From Halothiobacillus sp. (GTDB lineage: Bacteria; Pseudomonadota; Gammaproteobacteria; Halothiobacillales; Halothiobacillaceae), in the NCBI GenBank assembly GCA_023255735.1, contig JAGDVP010000021.1, positions 12,374-48,115 on the forward strand: a DNA stretch of 35,742 nt. The letters run 5' to 3'. A program made the translations under genes and the position numbers. The notes beneath the pieces were generated by a model. The model had not been told where the DNA came from. It did no database searches and saw only the letters and a list, made by a program, of their open reading frames with translations. Positions 15,708 through 24,964 of this stretch are shown in pieces. The stretch's first letter is position 1, and each line of letters starts with the position of its first letter.

Positions 15708-16045
15708 AGGGGTGTGGTGGTGTCGAGTAAGTGGTGGCTTTTGAGTTTTTTACGCAAAGTGCTGCGGTTGATGCCTAAGCACTCAGCCGCGCGCGATTGG
15801 TTGTTATCACAGCGTGCCATGGCGGTTTCAAGCAAGGGGCGCTCAATTTGCGCAATCACAAGCTCGTATAAATTATTGGGCTGATCGCCTTCTAAGGTTT
15901 CCCACAGGGCATCGAGCGCGGCGCGGACGGCTTGTTGGATGGGGTTGTCATCCCAATTGTTATCGGTATTCACGCACAGCCAACCGCTTTGCGTGTTGGC
16001 AGGTTCTTGAGTTGCGTGCAAGTTAGGTGGTTGATTTATAGACAT
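15704..16045 (-). CDS. fis: DNA-binding protein Fis
   Basis: The 113-residue nucleoid protein is slightly longer than E. coli Fis (98). The C-terminal helix-turn-helix is clear, SRAAECLGINRSTLRKKLKS (84-103), nearly identical to the Fis family recognition region. PLLETAMARCDNNQ precedes it as the dimer helix end. Fis bends DNA, activates stable RNA promoters and affects recombination. It follows dusB by 3 bases in the classic dusB-fis arrangement of gammaproteobacteria, so dusB promoters probably control it. The N-terminal 30 residues are poorly conserved. Confidence 0.95.
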   Translation of the reverse strand: MSINQPPNLHATQEPANTQSGWLCVNTDNNWDDNPIQQAVRAALDALWETLEGDQPNNLYELVIAQIERPLLETAMARCDNNQSRAAECLGINRSTLRKKLKSHHLLDTTTPL

Positions 16046-16048
16046 ACT

Positions 16049-17068
16049 TTAAGCCGGAAAGTTGGGGGCAGATTGGTTGGCGTGCCGAGTTAACCAATCT
16101 CGTTGCTCTGCGGGCAGAGTGAGTTGATTAAATACCGCGCGCTCAGTGTCATCAATTAATAATGCGGGAGCATACCAGCCCAAATGCTTGCGCGTGATTC
16201 GAATTCCTAATGCTTCACCATAATGTTGATAAATTTTTTCAAATTGTTGCTGCATAATCGAGAACTGCTCGGCTCGGGTGGGTGGCGTGTAGGTGCCTTG
16301 CCCCATCAGCGCGGCTTTAAGCGCGGCAAAGAGCCAAGGTTGGCCAAAAGCACCGCGCCCAACCATGATGCCAGCGGCCTGCGTGTGAATTAAAACCGCG
16401 CGGGCTTTTTCAGGGGCAGTGATGTCGCCATTGGCAAATACCGGCAGGCGCACGGCAGCCACAACCTCGGCAATGGTGTCGTATTCGGCTTCGCCCTCGT
16501 ATTTGTCGGCGCGGGTGCGGCCATGCACGGAAAGCAGGGCGATCCCTGCGTTTTCGGCCATGCGGGCAATGCGCGGGGCATTTTTATTCTCGCGATCGGT
16601 GCCGGTCCGCATTTTTAATGAAATGGGGCAATCCACCGCTGCCACCAAGGCATCAAGTAGCCTTGCGATGGTATCGGGCTCGGCCATGAGGGCGGAACCA
16701 GCGGCTTTTTTGCACACTTTTTTGGCCGGGCAACCTAGATTTAAATCAATCAGTTGTGCGCCTTGCGCCACGGCGCTGCGGGCGGCTGAGGCAAGTTCTG
16801 CGGGGTCGTTGCCTAAGAGTTGCACCGCGCGGGGTTCGGGGTCGGTGGCATCAATTTGCCGCAAGCGGCTTTTGGCGCTGTCGTGTAATTCGGGCTTGGC
16901 GCTCATCATTTCGGTGATAACTAAGCCTGCGCCAAAAGCATGGCACAGTTCTCGAAAGGGGCGATCGGATACCCCCGCCATGGGGGCTAAAGCAATGGGC
17001 GGATCAATGCGGACGGCTTGCCCTGCACGCCCGAATAAGGTGATGGCGGCTAATGGTGTGGCGGGCAT
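16049..17068 (-). CDS. dusB: tRNA-dihydrouridine synthase DusB
   Basis: The 339-residue flavoenzyme reduces specific uridines in the tRNA D-loop. It has the FMN-binding start LAPMAGVSDRPFR (28-38), the LNLGCPAKKV motif with catalytic C113, LKMRTGTD and SVHGRTRADKYEGEAEYDTI, all typical of DusB. E. coli DusB is 321 residues. The ATG overlaps the thrB stop by one base (TAATG), so thrB, dusB and fis appear to be one operon. DusA and DusC are alternatives, but the fis neighbour supports DusB. Confidence 0.95.
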   Translation of the reverse strand: MPATPLAAITLFGRAGQAVRIDPPIALAPMAGVSDRPFRELCHAFGAGLVITEMMSAKPELHDSAKSRLRQIDATDPEPRAVQLLGNDPAELASAARSAVAQGAQLIDLNLGCPAKKVCKKAAGSALMAEPDTIARLLDALVAAVDCPISLKMRTGTDRENKNAPRIARMAENAGIALLSVHGRTRADKYEGEAEYDTIAEVVAAVRLPVFANGDITAPEKARAVLIHTQAAGIMVGRGAFGQPWLFAALKAALMGQGTYTPPTRAEQFSIMQQQFEKIYQHYGEALGIRITRKHLGWYAPALLIDDTERAVFNQLTLPAEQRDWLTRHANQSAPNFPA

Positions 17069-18018
17069 TAGTCTAACCAGTTGATGGGCTGGTTGGCGGG
17101 ATCCCGATGAAACATCAGCAGGTTTTTAAATACGGTGGGGTCTTTGGCATAGGTAAGCTCCCCGGCCCGGGGGAAGCACTGATCTTTGAGCCGCGATAGC
17201 CAAAAACGCAAGGCCGCCGCGCGCAGCAAAAGTGGCCAAGCGGCACGCTCATCACGATTGAGTGCCCGCACCGATTGGTAGCCTTGAATGAGGGCGCAGG
17301 CTCGGACGCTATCGAGCGTGTGGTTTTGAGATTGGCACCAATCGTTGACCGTGACGGCTAAATCGTAGGCGAGGGCATCGTTGCAGGCGTAGTAGAAATC
17401 AATAATGCCGCTTAATTGGCCGTGTTCAAATAAGGCGTTATCGCGGAATAAATCCGCGTGAATGGCGCCGCAAGGCAAGTGGCTGCGGGGGCTTGCCGCT
17501 TGGGTGGCCAGCTCATCGGCCAGTAAGGCGGCGTCTTCAGGCTCAAGATGGTCAGCCAGTTGGGTTTGAATGTTTATGGCCCAAGGCAGGGCGCGATCAG
17601 GCGCGCGGTGCCCACTAAAATGGATGCTCACGGTGTGCATTTTGCCTAAGGCAATACCCATCAACCGGCAGGTTTCAGCGCTGGGAGTTTCAATAGAGTG
17701 CCCGCTTAGGCGCGCGACCAGCGCCGCAGGCTTGCCATTGAGGGTGTTTAAGTACGAGCCATCCCGCGAACAGAGCGGGTGCGCGGTGGGAATGCCGTGC
17801 TCGCTTAAATAGGCCATTAAATCCAAAAAATAGGGCAGCTCATCGGGTTGGTGGTGCTCAAATAAAGTCAGCACGAATTGCGCCTGATCGGTGGTCACAA
17901 AATAATTTGTGTTCTCGATGCCTGCGGCAATGCCGCAATAGGATTGCAGTGCGCCGCAATCAAAGGATTTTAAAAATTCAATCAGCTGGGGCTCGTGCAC
18001 TGGGGTAAAAACCGACAT
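17068..18018 (-). CDS. thrB: Homoserine kinase, APH-fold type (ThrB)
   Basis: The 316-residue kinase is of the aminoglycoside-phosphotransferase fold, the Pseudomonas-type ThrB rather than the GHMP-type of E. coli. It phosphorylates homoserine in threonine synthesis. AGIENTNYFV (32-41) is a subfamily signature. The catalytic loop reads IHADLFRDNALF with H187, D189 and N194, and D207 in GIIDFYYA is the metal ligand. It sits 49 bases after the LOG-family gene and overlaps dusB. No other threonine gene is in the window. Confidence 0.93.
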   Translation of the reverse strand: MSVFTPVHEPQLIEFLKSFDCGALQSYCGIAAGIENTNYFVTTDQAQFVLTLFEHHQPDELPYFLDLMAYLSEHGIPTAHPLCSRDGSYLNTLNGKPAALVARLSGHSIETPSAETCRLMGIALGKMHTVSIHFSGHRAPDRALPWAINIQTQLADHLEPEDAALLADELATQAASPRSHLPCGAIHADLFRDNALFEHGQLSGIIDFYYACNDALAYDLAVTVNDWCQSQNHTLDSVRACALIQGYQSVRALNRDERAAWPLLLRAAALRFWLSRLKDQCFPRAGELTYAKDPTVFKNLLMFHRDPANQPINWLD

Positions 18019-18067
18019 GGGGTTCGTTCCGATTTTAAAAATGTATCAAGGGGCTTTGGGGCGGCGG

Positions 18068-18787
18068 TTATAAGTCGAGCAATTTCTTCTGCTCTTCTGC
18101 GGTAGCGCCCAAATCTCGGTTGCGGTAGAAGTTGAAAATGGTATCCAGCACGGTTTGGGGCTCATCGCATAGGGTGATGAGCTCCATATCGGTGGCGCTG
18201 ATGGTGCCGGCGGGCAGCAAGGTTTCGGTAAACCAGTGCAGCAAACCGTGCCAAAATTCGCTGCCCACTAAAATAATCGGGATGCGCCGCGATTTGCCGG
18301 TTTGCACCAGGGTTAAAATTTCGGCCATTTCATCTAAGGTGCCAAAGCCCCCCGGCATGACGACGTACGCCGAGGCGTGCTTCACAAACATCACCTTGCG
18401 CGCAAAAAAATGCTGAAAATGCAGGGAAATATCTTGGTAGGGATTATCGTGCTGCTCATGCGGGAGGGTGATGTTAAGCCCAACGCTCGGTGCGCCGCCT
18501 TCTTTGGCACCTTTGTTGGCGGCCTCCATAATGCCAGGCCCCCCGCCGGAGATCACCGCAAAGCCGCCATCGGAGAGCAGGCGGGCAATTTCAACGGTCA
18601 TTAAATAATGCGGGTGATCGGGCGCGAAGCGGGCCGAGCCAAAAATCGTCACGGCAGGCTCAATGCTGGCCAAGGTCTCATAGCCTTGGACAAACTCGGC
18701 CATAATCTGAAAAATTTTCCAAGATTCATGGCTTAAGCGCTCGCTTTTATCGAGGCGGGAGGGGTGGTTGGGGATTTTTGGGCTCAT
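18068..18787 (-). CDS. LOG-family nucleotide phosphoribohydrolase-like protein (TIGR00730 type)
   Basis: This Rossmann-fold protein belongs to the LOG/YgdH-like group. Members release free base from nucleotide 5'-monophosphates, and some act as cytokinin-activating enzymes. The two signatures are SGGGPGIMEAANKGAKEGG and PGGFGTLDEMAEILTLVQ, containing the catalytic Glu and Arg/Thr region. I use the ATG at 18787, giving 240 residues starting MSPKIPNHPS. Two upstream in-frame starts (TTG 18859, ATG 18841) give unconserved Pro/Cys-rich extensions and run into the polA promoter region. It is the first gene of the apparent LOG-thrB-dusB-fis group and is divergent from polA. The substrate is not predictable. 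Confidence 0.88.
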   Translation of the reverse strand: MSPKIPNHPSRLDKSERLSHESWKIFQIMAEFVQGYETLASIEPAVTIFGSARFAPDHPHYLMTVEIARLLSDGGFAVISGGGPGIMEAANKGAKEGGAPSVGLNITLPHEQHDNPYQDISLHFQHFFARKVMFVKHASAYVVMPGGFGTLDEMAEILTLVQTGKSRRIPIILVGSEFWHGLLHWFTETLLPAGTISATDMELITLCDEPQTVLDTIFNFYRNRDLGATAEEQKKLLDL

Positions 18788-18875
18788 GCGTGGGCTGTGC
18801 GTCTTAAAAGGTGATAAACATTCATAACCGAACGGTGCCATCGGGGCGCAAGGAGGCAACCGCGCTTCGAGCCCC

Positions 18876-18918
18876 GTTCAAATGGCTTGTTCCAAATGGC
18901 CTGTTTCAAATGGCTTGT
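18876..18918 (+). repeat. Three imperfect 13-14-bp tandem repeats upstream of polA
   Basis: GTTCAAATGGCTT (18876-18888), GTTCCAAATGGCCT (18889-18902) and GTTTCAAATGGCTT (18903-18916) lie head to tail in the 170-bp divergent region between the LOG-family gene and polA. They could be a regulator-binding array or a slippage product. Confidence 0.75.
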
Positions 18919-18957
18919 GGCATAGTACCGACCTTCTCGCCAAATTTCGATGTTGCC

Positions 18958-21750
18958 ATGAATGATTTATTTGCCACCGCCCCGCAAACCCCAGTTGCCA
19001 AAACCCATTCGCCACTGATTTTAGTGGATGGCAGCTCGTTTCTATTTCGGGCATTTCATGCTTTGCCGCCTTTAACCGCGCCGGATGGGTCGCCGACGGG
19101 CGCCATTCATGGGGTGGTGAACATGTTATTGCGTCTCAAGCGAGAAGAAAACCCAACTCATATGGCCGTGGTGTTTGATGCGCCTGGCCCCACGTTTCGC
19201 GATGAGCTATATCCCGATTACAAAGCGCAGCGCCCACCGTTACCCGATGATTTGCGTGTGCAAATTGCCCCGGTACATGAGTTGGTGCAAGCCTTGGGCT
19301 TTCCTTTTTTGTGTATTTCAGGGGTTGAGGCCGATGATGTGATTGGCACGCTGATGCACCAAGCGAGGCTGGCAGGTGCGCCGGTGCTGGTTGCCACGGC
19401 CGATAAAGATTTTGCCCAGCTTGTCACCGAAAATATTCGCCTCGTGAATACCATGAGCAACACGGTGTGGGACGAGGCGGCCATTGAGGCGAAATATGGC
19501 ATCACCGCCGCACAATTTATTGATTACTTAACCTTGGTGGGCGATAGTGCGGACAACATTCCCGGCGTGCCGGGGTGTGGGGCAAAAACTGCAGCCAAAT
19601 GGTTGAATCAATGGGGGAATCTGGATAATCTCATCGCGCATGCCGATGAGATTAAAGGCAAAGTTGGGGAATCTTTGCGTGCCTCGCTCGCGTTTTTACC
19701 CACGGCGCGCGCACTGGTGACCATTCGCACCGATTGTGATTTGCCGGTTAAAGCTGCCGATTTGATCTTGCAACCGCCGGATGCTGCCCGCGTGCGGGCG
19801 CTGGCGGAGCGCTATGGGCTTAATACCTTGCGCCGGCAATTGAGCAGTGATGTTCCGCCTGCCCCCTTAGCGCCAATGTCTGCCCCAATTGAGGCGGCTT
19901 CTGGCTATGTGGCAGCGCCCGCAGGCGAGCTTGTGCTATGCGATCAAACCGCTTATGACACCCTGCTCACGTTGGATCAATGGGCGCACTGGCAGGCAAA
20001 AATCAAAACGGCAACCCATGTGGCATTCGATACCGAAACCGATGGCTTGGATTTATTCACGGCGCGCATTGTGGGCTTAAGTTTAAGTGTTAAGCCCGGG
20101 GAAGCGGCCTATATTCCATTTACCCACGATTACCCAGGCGCGCCCAGCCAATTGAATCGCGAGACGGTGTTGGCCGAATTGAAACCTTGGTTGGAAGATG
20201 CAACACGCGTCAAAATTCTGCAAAACGCCAAATTTGATACCCACGTGCTGGCCAATCATGGGATTACGTTGCGTGGTGCGTTGTTCGACACCATGCTTGA
20301 ATCCTATGTGCTGGATTCCACCGCGACGCGCCATGATATGGATTCGCTCGCGGCCAAATATTTAGGTCGAAAAACGATTGCCTTTGAAGATATTGCCGGC
20401 AAGGGCGCCAAAATGCTGCCATTTAATCAAATTGCCTTGGCGCAAGCCGCGCCCTATGCGGCTGAAGATGCGGATGTAACCCTGCAACTGCATGAACGCC
20501 TGTGGCCGCGTTTGCAGACAGCGCCTCAATTAGCGCAAGTGTACACCACCATTGAACAGCCGCTGGTTGACGTGCTGGTGGCGATGGAGCGCGCCGGCGT
20601 GCGGGTAGACCCCGACGTGCTGGCCATTCAAGGCTTGGCGATTGATGCGCGCATCAAGGCGGTCGAGCAGGCGGCTATGGCGGCGGCGGGCAAACCCTTT
20701 AATTTAGGTTCAACCAAGCAGCTCAAAGAACTCCTGTTTGATGAGTTAAAGTTGCCCGTGGGCAAAAAAACCCCGAAGGGCGAGCCCTCCACCGATGAAG
20801 AGGCCTTGAGCGAACTGGCCGATAGCCACCCATTGCCTGCGCTGATTTTGGATTATCGGGGGTTAAGCAAGCTTAAATCCACCTATATCGACCGCTTGCC
20901 GCAAGAGATTCACCCCCAAACCGGACGCGTGCACAGTGCGTTTCATCAAGCGGTGACGGCGACCGGGCGCTTATCATCTTCAAACCCGAACCTGCAAAAT
21001 ATCCCCATTCGCAGTGAAGAGGGGCGGCGCATTCGGCAAGCCTTTGTGGCTGAGGCAGGTTTTGTACTCATCGCCGCCGATTACTCGCAAATTGAGCTTA
21101 GGATTATGGCGCATCTCTCTGGCGACGCGCGGCTATGTGCCGCCTTTGCACAGGGCGAAGATGTGCACCGCGCCACCGCCGCCGAGGTGTTTAACGCGCC
21201 ATTAACGGCGGTGACCGACGATCAGCGGCGCGCGGCCAAGGCGATTAATTTCGGTTTGATTTACGGCATGTCGGCCTTTGGGTTAGCAAAGCAGATTGGC
21301 GTTGGGCGCGGTGAGGCGCAAGCCTATATTGATTTGTATTTTGCGCGTTATCCCGGCGTTGCCGACTACATGGCGCGGATGCGGCAATTAGCCCGCACGC
21401 AGGGTTATGTGGAAACGGTGTTTGGGCGGCGGTTGTATTTACCTGAAATTCATAGCCGCAATGGGCAGCGCCGCCAATATGCCGAGCGCACCGCCATTAA
21501 TGCGCCCATGCAGGGCACCGCAGCAGATTTAATTAAAATCGCCATGATTCGCCTGCATGCGCGGCTGGTCGTGCCAAAGCAGGCACGGCTGATTTTGCAG
21601 GTGCACGATGAGCTGATTTTTGAGGTGCCCGAGCACAAGGCCGCCGATTTAGCTTTAGTGATAAAGCAAGAAATGCAACAGGCAGCCTCGCTGAATGTGC
21701 CCTTGGAGGTGGGGGTGGGCATGGGCGCAAGCTGGGCGCAAGCGCATTGA
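18958..21750 (+). CDS. polA: DNA polymerase I
   Basis: The 930-residue protein matches E. coli Pol I (928). The 5' nuclease domain begins ILVDGSSFLFRAFHALPPL. The 3'-5' exonuclease is intact, with D358 and E360 in FDTETDGLD, then NAKFDTHVL and YAAEDADVTL. Polymerase motif A is DYSQIELRIMAHLSGD (D708), motif B is RRAAKAINFGLIYGMSAFG and motif C is VHDELIFEVP (D884). It fills gaps after Okazaki primer removal and in excision repair. The ATG at 18958 (MNDLFATAPQ) is preferred over an upstream in-frame ATG at 18811, which adds 49 unconserved residues and would read through the tandem repeat. It is transcribed alone and converges on the EAL gene. Confidence 0.97.
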   Translation: MNDLFATAPQTPVAKTHSPLILVDGSSFLFRAFHALPPLTAPDGSPTGAIHGVVNMLLRLKREENPTHMAVVFDAPGPTFRDELYPDYKAQRPPLPDDLRVQIAPVHELVQALGFPFLCISGVEADDVIGTLMHQARLAGAPVLVATADKDFAQLVTENIRLVNTMSNTVWDEAAIEAKYGITAAQFIDYLTLVGDSADNIPGVPGCGAKTAAKWLNQWGNLDNLIAHADEIKGKVGESLRASLAFLPTARALVTIRTDCDLPVKAADLILQPPDAARVRALAERYGLNTLRRQLSSDVPPAPLAPMSAPIEAASGYVAAPAGELVLCDQTAYDTLLTLDQWAHWQAKIKTATHVAFDTETDGLDLFTARIVGLSLSVKPGEAAYIPFTHDYPGAPSQLNRETVLAELKPWLEDATRVKILQNAKFDTHVLANHGITLRGALFDTMLESYVLDSTATRHDMDSLAAKYLGRKTIAFEDIAGKGAKMLPFNQIALAQAAPYAAEDADVTLQLHERLWPRLQTAPQLAQVYTTIEQPLVDVLVAMERAGVRVDPDVLAIQGLAIDARIKAVEQAAMAAAGKPFNLGSTKQLKELLFDELKLPVGKKTPKGEPSTDEEALSELADSHPLPALILDYRGLSKLKSTYIDRLPQEIHPQTGRVHSAFHQAVTATGRLSSSNPNLQNIPIRSEEGRRIRQAFVAEAGFVLIAADYSQIELRIMAHLSGDARLCAAFAQGEDVHRATAAEVFNAPLTAVTDDQRRAAKAINFGLIYGMSAFGLAKQIGVGRGEAQAYIDLYFARYPGVADYMARMRQLARTQGYVETVFGRRLYLPEIHSRNGQRRQYAERTAINAPMQGTAADLIKIAMIRLHARLVVPKQARLILQVHDELIFEVPEHKAADLALVIKQEMQQAASLNVPLEVGVGMGASWAQAH

Positions 21751-21784
21751 GAACTTGTTGTGGATCAAGATTAACAACAGGTTC
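21751..21784 (+). terminator. 11-bp inverted repeat directly after polA stop
   Basis: GAACTTGTTGT (21751-21761) pairs with ACAACAGGTTC (21774-21784) with one G-U pair and a 12-base loop, starting at the base after the polA stop. No T-run follows, so it may be a Rho-dependent end, an RNA stabiliser or part of the convergent polA/EAL termination zone. Confidence 0.45.
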
Positions 21785-21830
21785 TGAGGTCGGCTCGGGT
21801 TGTTTGGCGCGGGGCTGATATGACAGGCTG

Positions 21831-24401
21831 CTAGTTTTTCGGTGCCATTAAATCAGGCACGTCATAGGTGTGCGGCGTGCCTTCCATAAACAGGCCATCC
21901 CAGTAATCCTCATTGTGCGCGGGATCAAATACAAAGCCTTGAATATCCATGCGTACATCGAATTTTTTGAGTTGAACTAATTGCGCCTGAGTTTCAACCC
22001 CTTCAATCACAATATCTAATTCCAGCGATTGCGCCATGGCTAGAATCGAGTTAATTAACTTACATGAGTCTTCATTATCGCTAATTAAATCGACAAACTT
22101 TTTATCAATTTTTATTTTAGAAATGGGTAATTGGCTTAAATAAGCCAAAGAAGAATAACCGGTGCCAAAATCATCAATGGCGATGGTAAAGCCCTGCATG
22201 GCAAGGCGGTGCAATTGGCCGGTCATTAAACTCGGATCACTGCCAAAGCTGCTTTCCGTGATTTCTAAGGTGATAAGTGACAGGGGCAGCCCAGCGGATT
22301 TTGCAATCGCCACTAAGCGCTCATCAATTTTTTCGATGAGCAAAAGCTTAGGCGGCAAGTTGAGCGAAAGATGATACGTTTCATTGGTTTGGCGCTGCCA
22401 TTCTCGCACGCGCTTACAGCCCTCGGCAAAGGCGAACTCAGTAAAGCGCACGATGAGATCCGATTCTTCAGCCAGTGGGATAAATTCGGCCGGGGCTATC
22501 CATTCGCCCGCATGGCGCCAGCGCATAAGCACCTCAAACCCCACAATATTGCCATTAGTTAAGGATACTTGGGGTTGAAAGGCCAAGCGCAGCTCTCGGT
22601 TGCCTAAGGCTTTGCCGAGCGCCTGCTGCAATTTAAAGCGGCGTTTCGCTCGGTTTTGAATTTGTGCGCCCTGGGTGAAAAGCTGATCGCCGCCTTGTGA
22701 CCTGGCCATAGACAGTGCCAACTCATTGTTTTTGAGTAAATCTTCTAGGGTATCGCCATCGGTGGGGTAGAGGCTGGTGCTGGCACTGGCTTTCAGTTGA
22801 ATTTGGTATTCGTTAATCACAATGGGCTTGGCGATGAGCGCTAAGGCTTGTAGCGCTAGCTCGCGGTTTTGGGCTTCGCGTTGATCGGTTGATTCTGATC
22901 CATTTGAGTAAAACGCAAATTCATTATTGCCCACCCGCGCGAGTGTGGCGTGTGGCCCCGCTAGTTGGCTGAGGCGCGAGCCGATTTCTTTTAAAACATA
23001 ATCGCTGTCTCGCTGCCCGAGCGCATCATCAAGCGAGCGGAAATTATCGAGCCCCAGTGTAATGATGCAAAAGGCGGTGTTGGGGTTTTGCTGGATTCGT
23101 TTTTGCCCGGCGGCGACAAAATAATGCCGGTTAAATAAGCCGGTGACGGCATCTTGCTCGGCCAAAAATTTCATTTCGCTTTCGCGGGCGCGGATTTCGG
23201 TATAGTCGCTTAAAACAAAAATCACATGCCCTTTGCCTTCGCGGGCTTCACCCATCAGTTTGATGGAAATGAGCGCCGTGATGGGCGCAAAACGCTCGGC
23301 TTGATACGTGACCTCGCCTGACCAATGGCCCTGTTCGAGCACTTGGTTCCAAAGCGGTTCGATAACAATAAAATCTTTGCCAAGTAAAAATTGCAGTAAA
23401 GGTTGGTTGGCCAGTTGTTTCTCGTTGCAATGCAATAACTCAAGTGCGGCGGTATTGGCGCGGGTGACATGGCCGGCTATATCGGTGAGCAGTACGGCTT
23501 CTTGCACATTTTCAAACACCGATGCGGCTAAGGTGAGTTGCTTTTCGATTTTGCGACGACTTAAAGTTTCTGCATCGTATTTTTTGAGGATGGTTTTTAA
23601 TTGTTCGCGTGAATCCGACAAGGTGATGAGTGCGGTTCGGTAATGTTGCACAGCACGCGCGAGGCGGCCGATTTGATCGTGCCGTTTTTGCTGCGGCAGG
23701 GCGGTGGTGGCTTCGCCTTCAATTAAGCGATCGGTTATGTCGGCTAATTGCTTGATTTGATAGTTAAAATACCAAAGTGCCGTGACCATAAGGCCGATTT
23801 GCAATACGATAAAAAGCACGAGCAAGGTTTGGTATTGTTGGCTTAAGCTCGCGGTGGAACCGCGCAGTAATTGCATAGTGTTTTCAAGATTTTGGTTCGC
23901 CGAATCAATCAGGGCGCCAAAATCTTCCACCATGATTCGGCTGCGCTCGGCGCGCAGGTGATCTTGCAGAGCTTTGACTTCCTCGCGGGAGGCTGAGGCA
24001 GTTTTGGCGGCCGCTGTAATGAGCGCTTGGGCTTGTGCATCAATGCTGCTGGCCAGTTGATTGATTTTGCCACTGGCCGATTCGCGTAAATCACCCAATG
24101 CAATATCGGTGCGAATGGCCGCAGCCAGTTGCTGGAGCGCAAGCACTTGATCGCGCACATCAACGCGTTCCCCTGCAGAAAAATTACTTGCGGTTAGCTC
24201 AATTTGATTACTGGTTTGGGCAAATGCTTTGCGCAATGTCTCAATCGTTTTGCTGGATTCGACAAACCCCGTGCTGGCGCGCACCAAGGTTTGGTAATTG
24301 GTATTGGCTAGGGTGTTGAGATAAAAAACCAAGCCCAATGAGAGCGTGATTTGCAATCCCAAGAAGAGTAAAAATTGTAAGGGCAGCGGTACGATTCGCA
24401 T
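21831..24401 (-). CDS. Membrane-anchored sensor: HAMP-PAS-degenerate GGDEF-EAL phosphodiesterase
   Basis: The 856-residue protein has two membrane helices (about 8-30 and 191-212) enclosing a helical periplasmic sensor region of roughly 160 residues. HAMP (213-265), a PAS domain (290-405), a GGDEF domain (407-575) and EAL (590-840) follow. The GGDEF signature is degenerate, GNNEF at 491-495, so cyclase activity is unlikely. The EAL signature reads EVLMRW (623-628), and LSLNLP, LEITES, IDDFGTGYSSL, IKIDKKF, IEGVET and QGF are all present. It is thus a probable cyclic-di-GMP phosphodiesterase responding to a periplasmic signal. It lies immediately downstream of the mot-HIT group on the same strand, 75 bases before the HIT stop in reverse orientation terms. 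An AAGGA ribosome site lies upstream of its ATG. Confidence 0.92.
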   Translation of the reverse strand: MRIVPLPLQFLLFLGLQITLSLGLVFYLNTLANTNYQTLVRASTGFVESSKTIETLRKAFAQTSNQIELTASNFSAGERVDVRDQVLALQQLAAAIRTDIALGDLRESASGKINQLASSIDAQAQALITAAAKTASASREEVKALQDHLRAERSRIMVEDFGALIDSANQNLENTMQLLRGSTASLSQQYQTLLVLFIVLQIGLMVTALWYFNYQIKQLADITDRLIEGEATTALPQQKRHDQIGRLARAVQHYRTALITLSDSREQLKTILKKYDAETLSRRKIEKQLTLAASVFENVQEAVLLTDIAGHVTRANTAALELLHCNEKQLANQPLLQFLLGKDFIVIEPLWNQVLEQGHWSGEVTYQAERFAPITALISIKLMGEAREGKGHVIFVLSDYTEIRARESEMKFLAEQDAVTGLFNRHYFVAAGQKRIQQNPNTAFCIITLGLDNFRSLDDALGQRDSDYVLKEIGSRLSQLAGPHATLARVGNNEFAFYSNGSESTDQREAQNRELALQALALIAKPIVINEYQIQLKASASTSLYPTDGDTLEDLLKNNELALSMARSQGGDQLFTQGAQIQNRAKRRFKLQQALGKALGNRELRLAFQPQVSLTNGNIVGFEVLMRWRHAGEWIAPAEFIPLAEESDLIVRFTEFAFAEGCKRVREWQRQTNETYHLSLNLPPKLLLIEKIDERLVAIAKSAGLPLSLITLEITESSFGSDPSLMTGQLHRLAMQGFTIAIDDFGTGYSSLAYLSQLPISKIKIDKKFVDLISDNEDSCKLINSILAMAQSLELDIVIEGVETQAQLVQLKKFDVRMDIQGFVFDPAHNEDYWDGLFMEGTPHTYDVPDLMAPKN

Positions 24402-24476
24402 AACCAGAACATCCTTTTAGGCTAACGATAAATTATTCCGTGGGCACGGATTTCCTAGAAAATCAACCTAGGAGAA

Positions 24477-24947
24477 TCAACGCACAGCGTGTGAGTTTGG
24501 CGCAGACAGCGATGTGAGTAAAGCGGCGATTGCATTGGCGCGGGCTAATCGTTGCAAGGAGTTATACGGGTGGCGTGTGCCGTGCCCCCACACCACATCA
24601 GGCCAAGCGGCATCGTGCGTGTGGCGCGCCACGCAATGAATATGCAGTTGATCGACCTTGTTGCCAATGGTGGCAAGGTTGATTTTTACGGGCTTAAATA
24701 AAGTGTTTATTGCTGCGCTAACCATTTGTATTTCATCAAGAATTTCGTGCTGTGTTTTGCAGGGAACATCTAGCCACTGCGTGATTGCCGCTAAACGCGG
24801 GATGAGTAGCACCCAAGGAAAGCGCGCATCATCGAGCAGTCGTATCGCGCAGAGGGGCAAATTGATGATGGGGACTGAATCGGCTAATAACTGCGGGTGA
24901 ATTTGCCAAGCCTGATCGGGCGGGCTGGGTTGGGGGGATGAGGTCAT
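24477..24947 (-). CDS. HIT-family protein
   Basis: This protein of about 156 residues has a histidine-triad fold. The active-site region is NKVDQLHIHCVARHTHD followed by AWPDVVWG, matching a proteobacterial HIT subgroup in which the triad is H-x-H with the third His shifted. HIT proteins hydrolyse nucleotide-linked substrates; the specific substrate is unknown. I chose the ATG at 24947 (MTSSPQ) because an AGGAT ribosome site lies six to seven bases upstream. A longer start at 24968 overlaps the motB stop as ATGA. It is the third gene of the motA-motB-HIT run. Confidence 0.82.
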   Translation of the reverse strand: MTSSPQPSPPDQAWQIHPQLLADSVPIINLPLCAIRLLDDARFPWVLLIPRLAAITQWLDVPCKTQHEILDEIQMVSAAINTLFKPVKINLATIGNKVDQLHIHCVARHTHDAAWPDVVWGHGTRHPYNSLQRLARANAIAALLTSLSAPNSHAVR

Positions 24948-24964
24948 AGCGATCCTAAATTGAG

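Noticed and set aside
18811-18957. N-terminal extension of DNA polymerase I
   Set aside because: It is unconserved, reads through the tandem repeats, and the ATG at 18958 gives the normal length.
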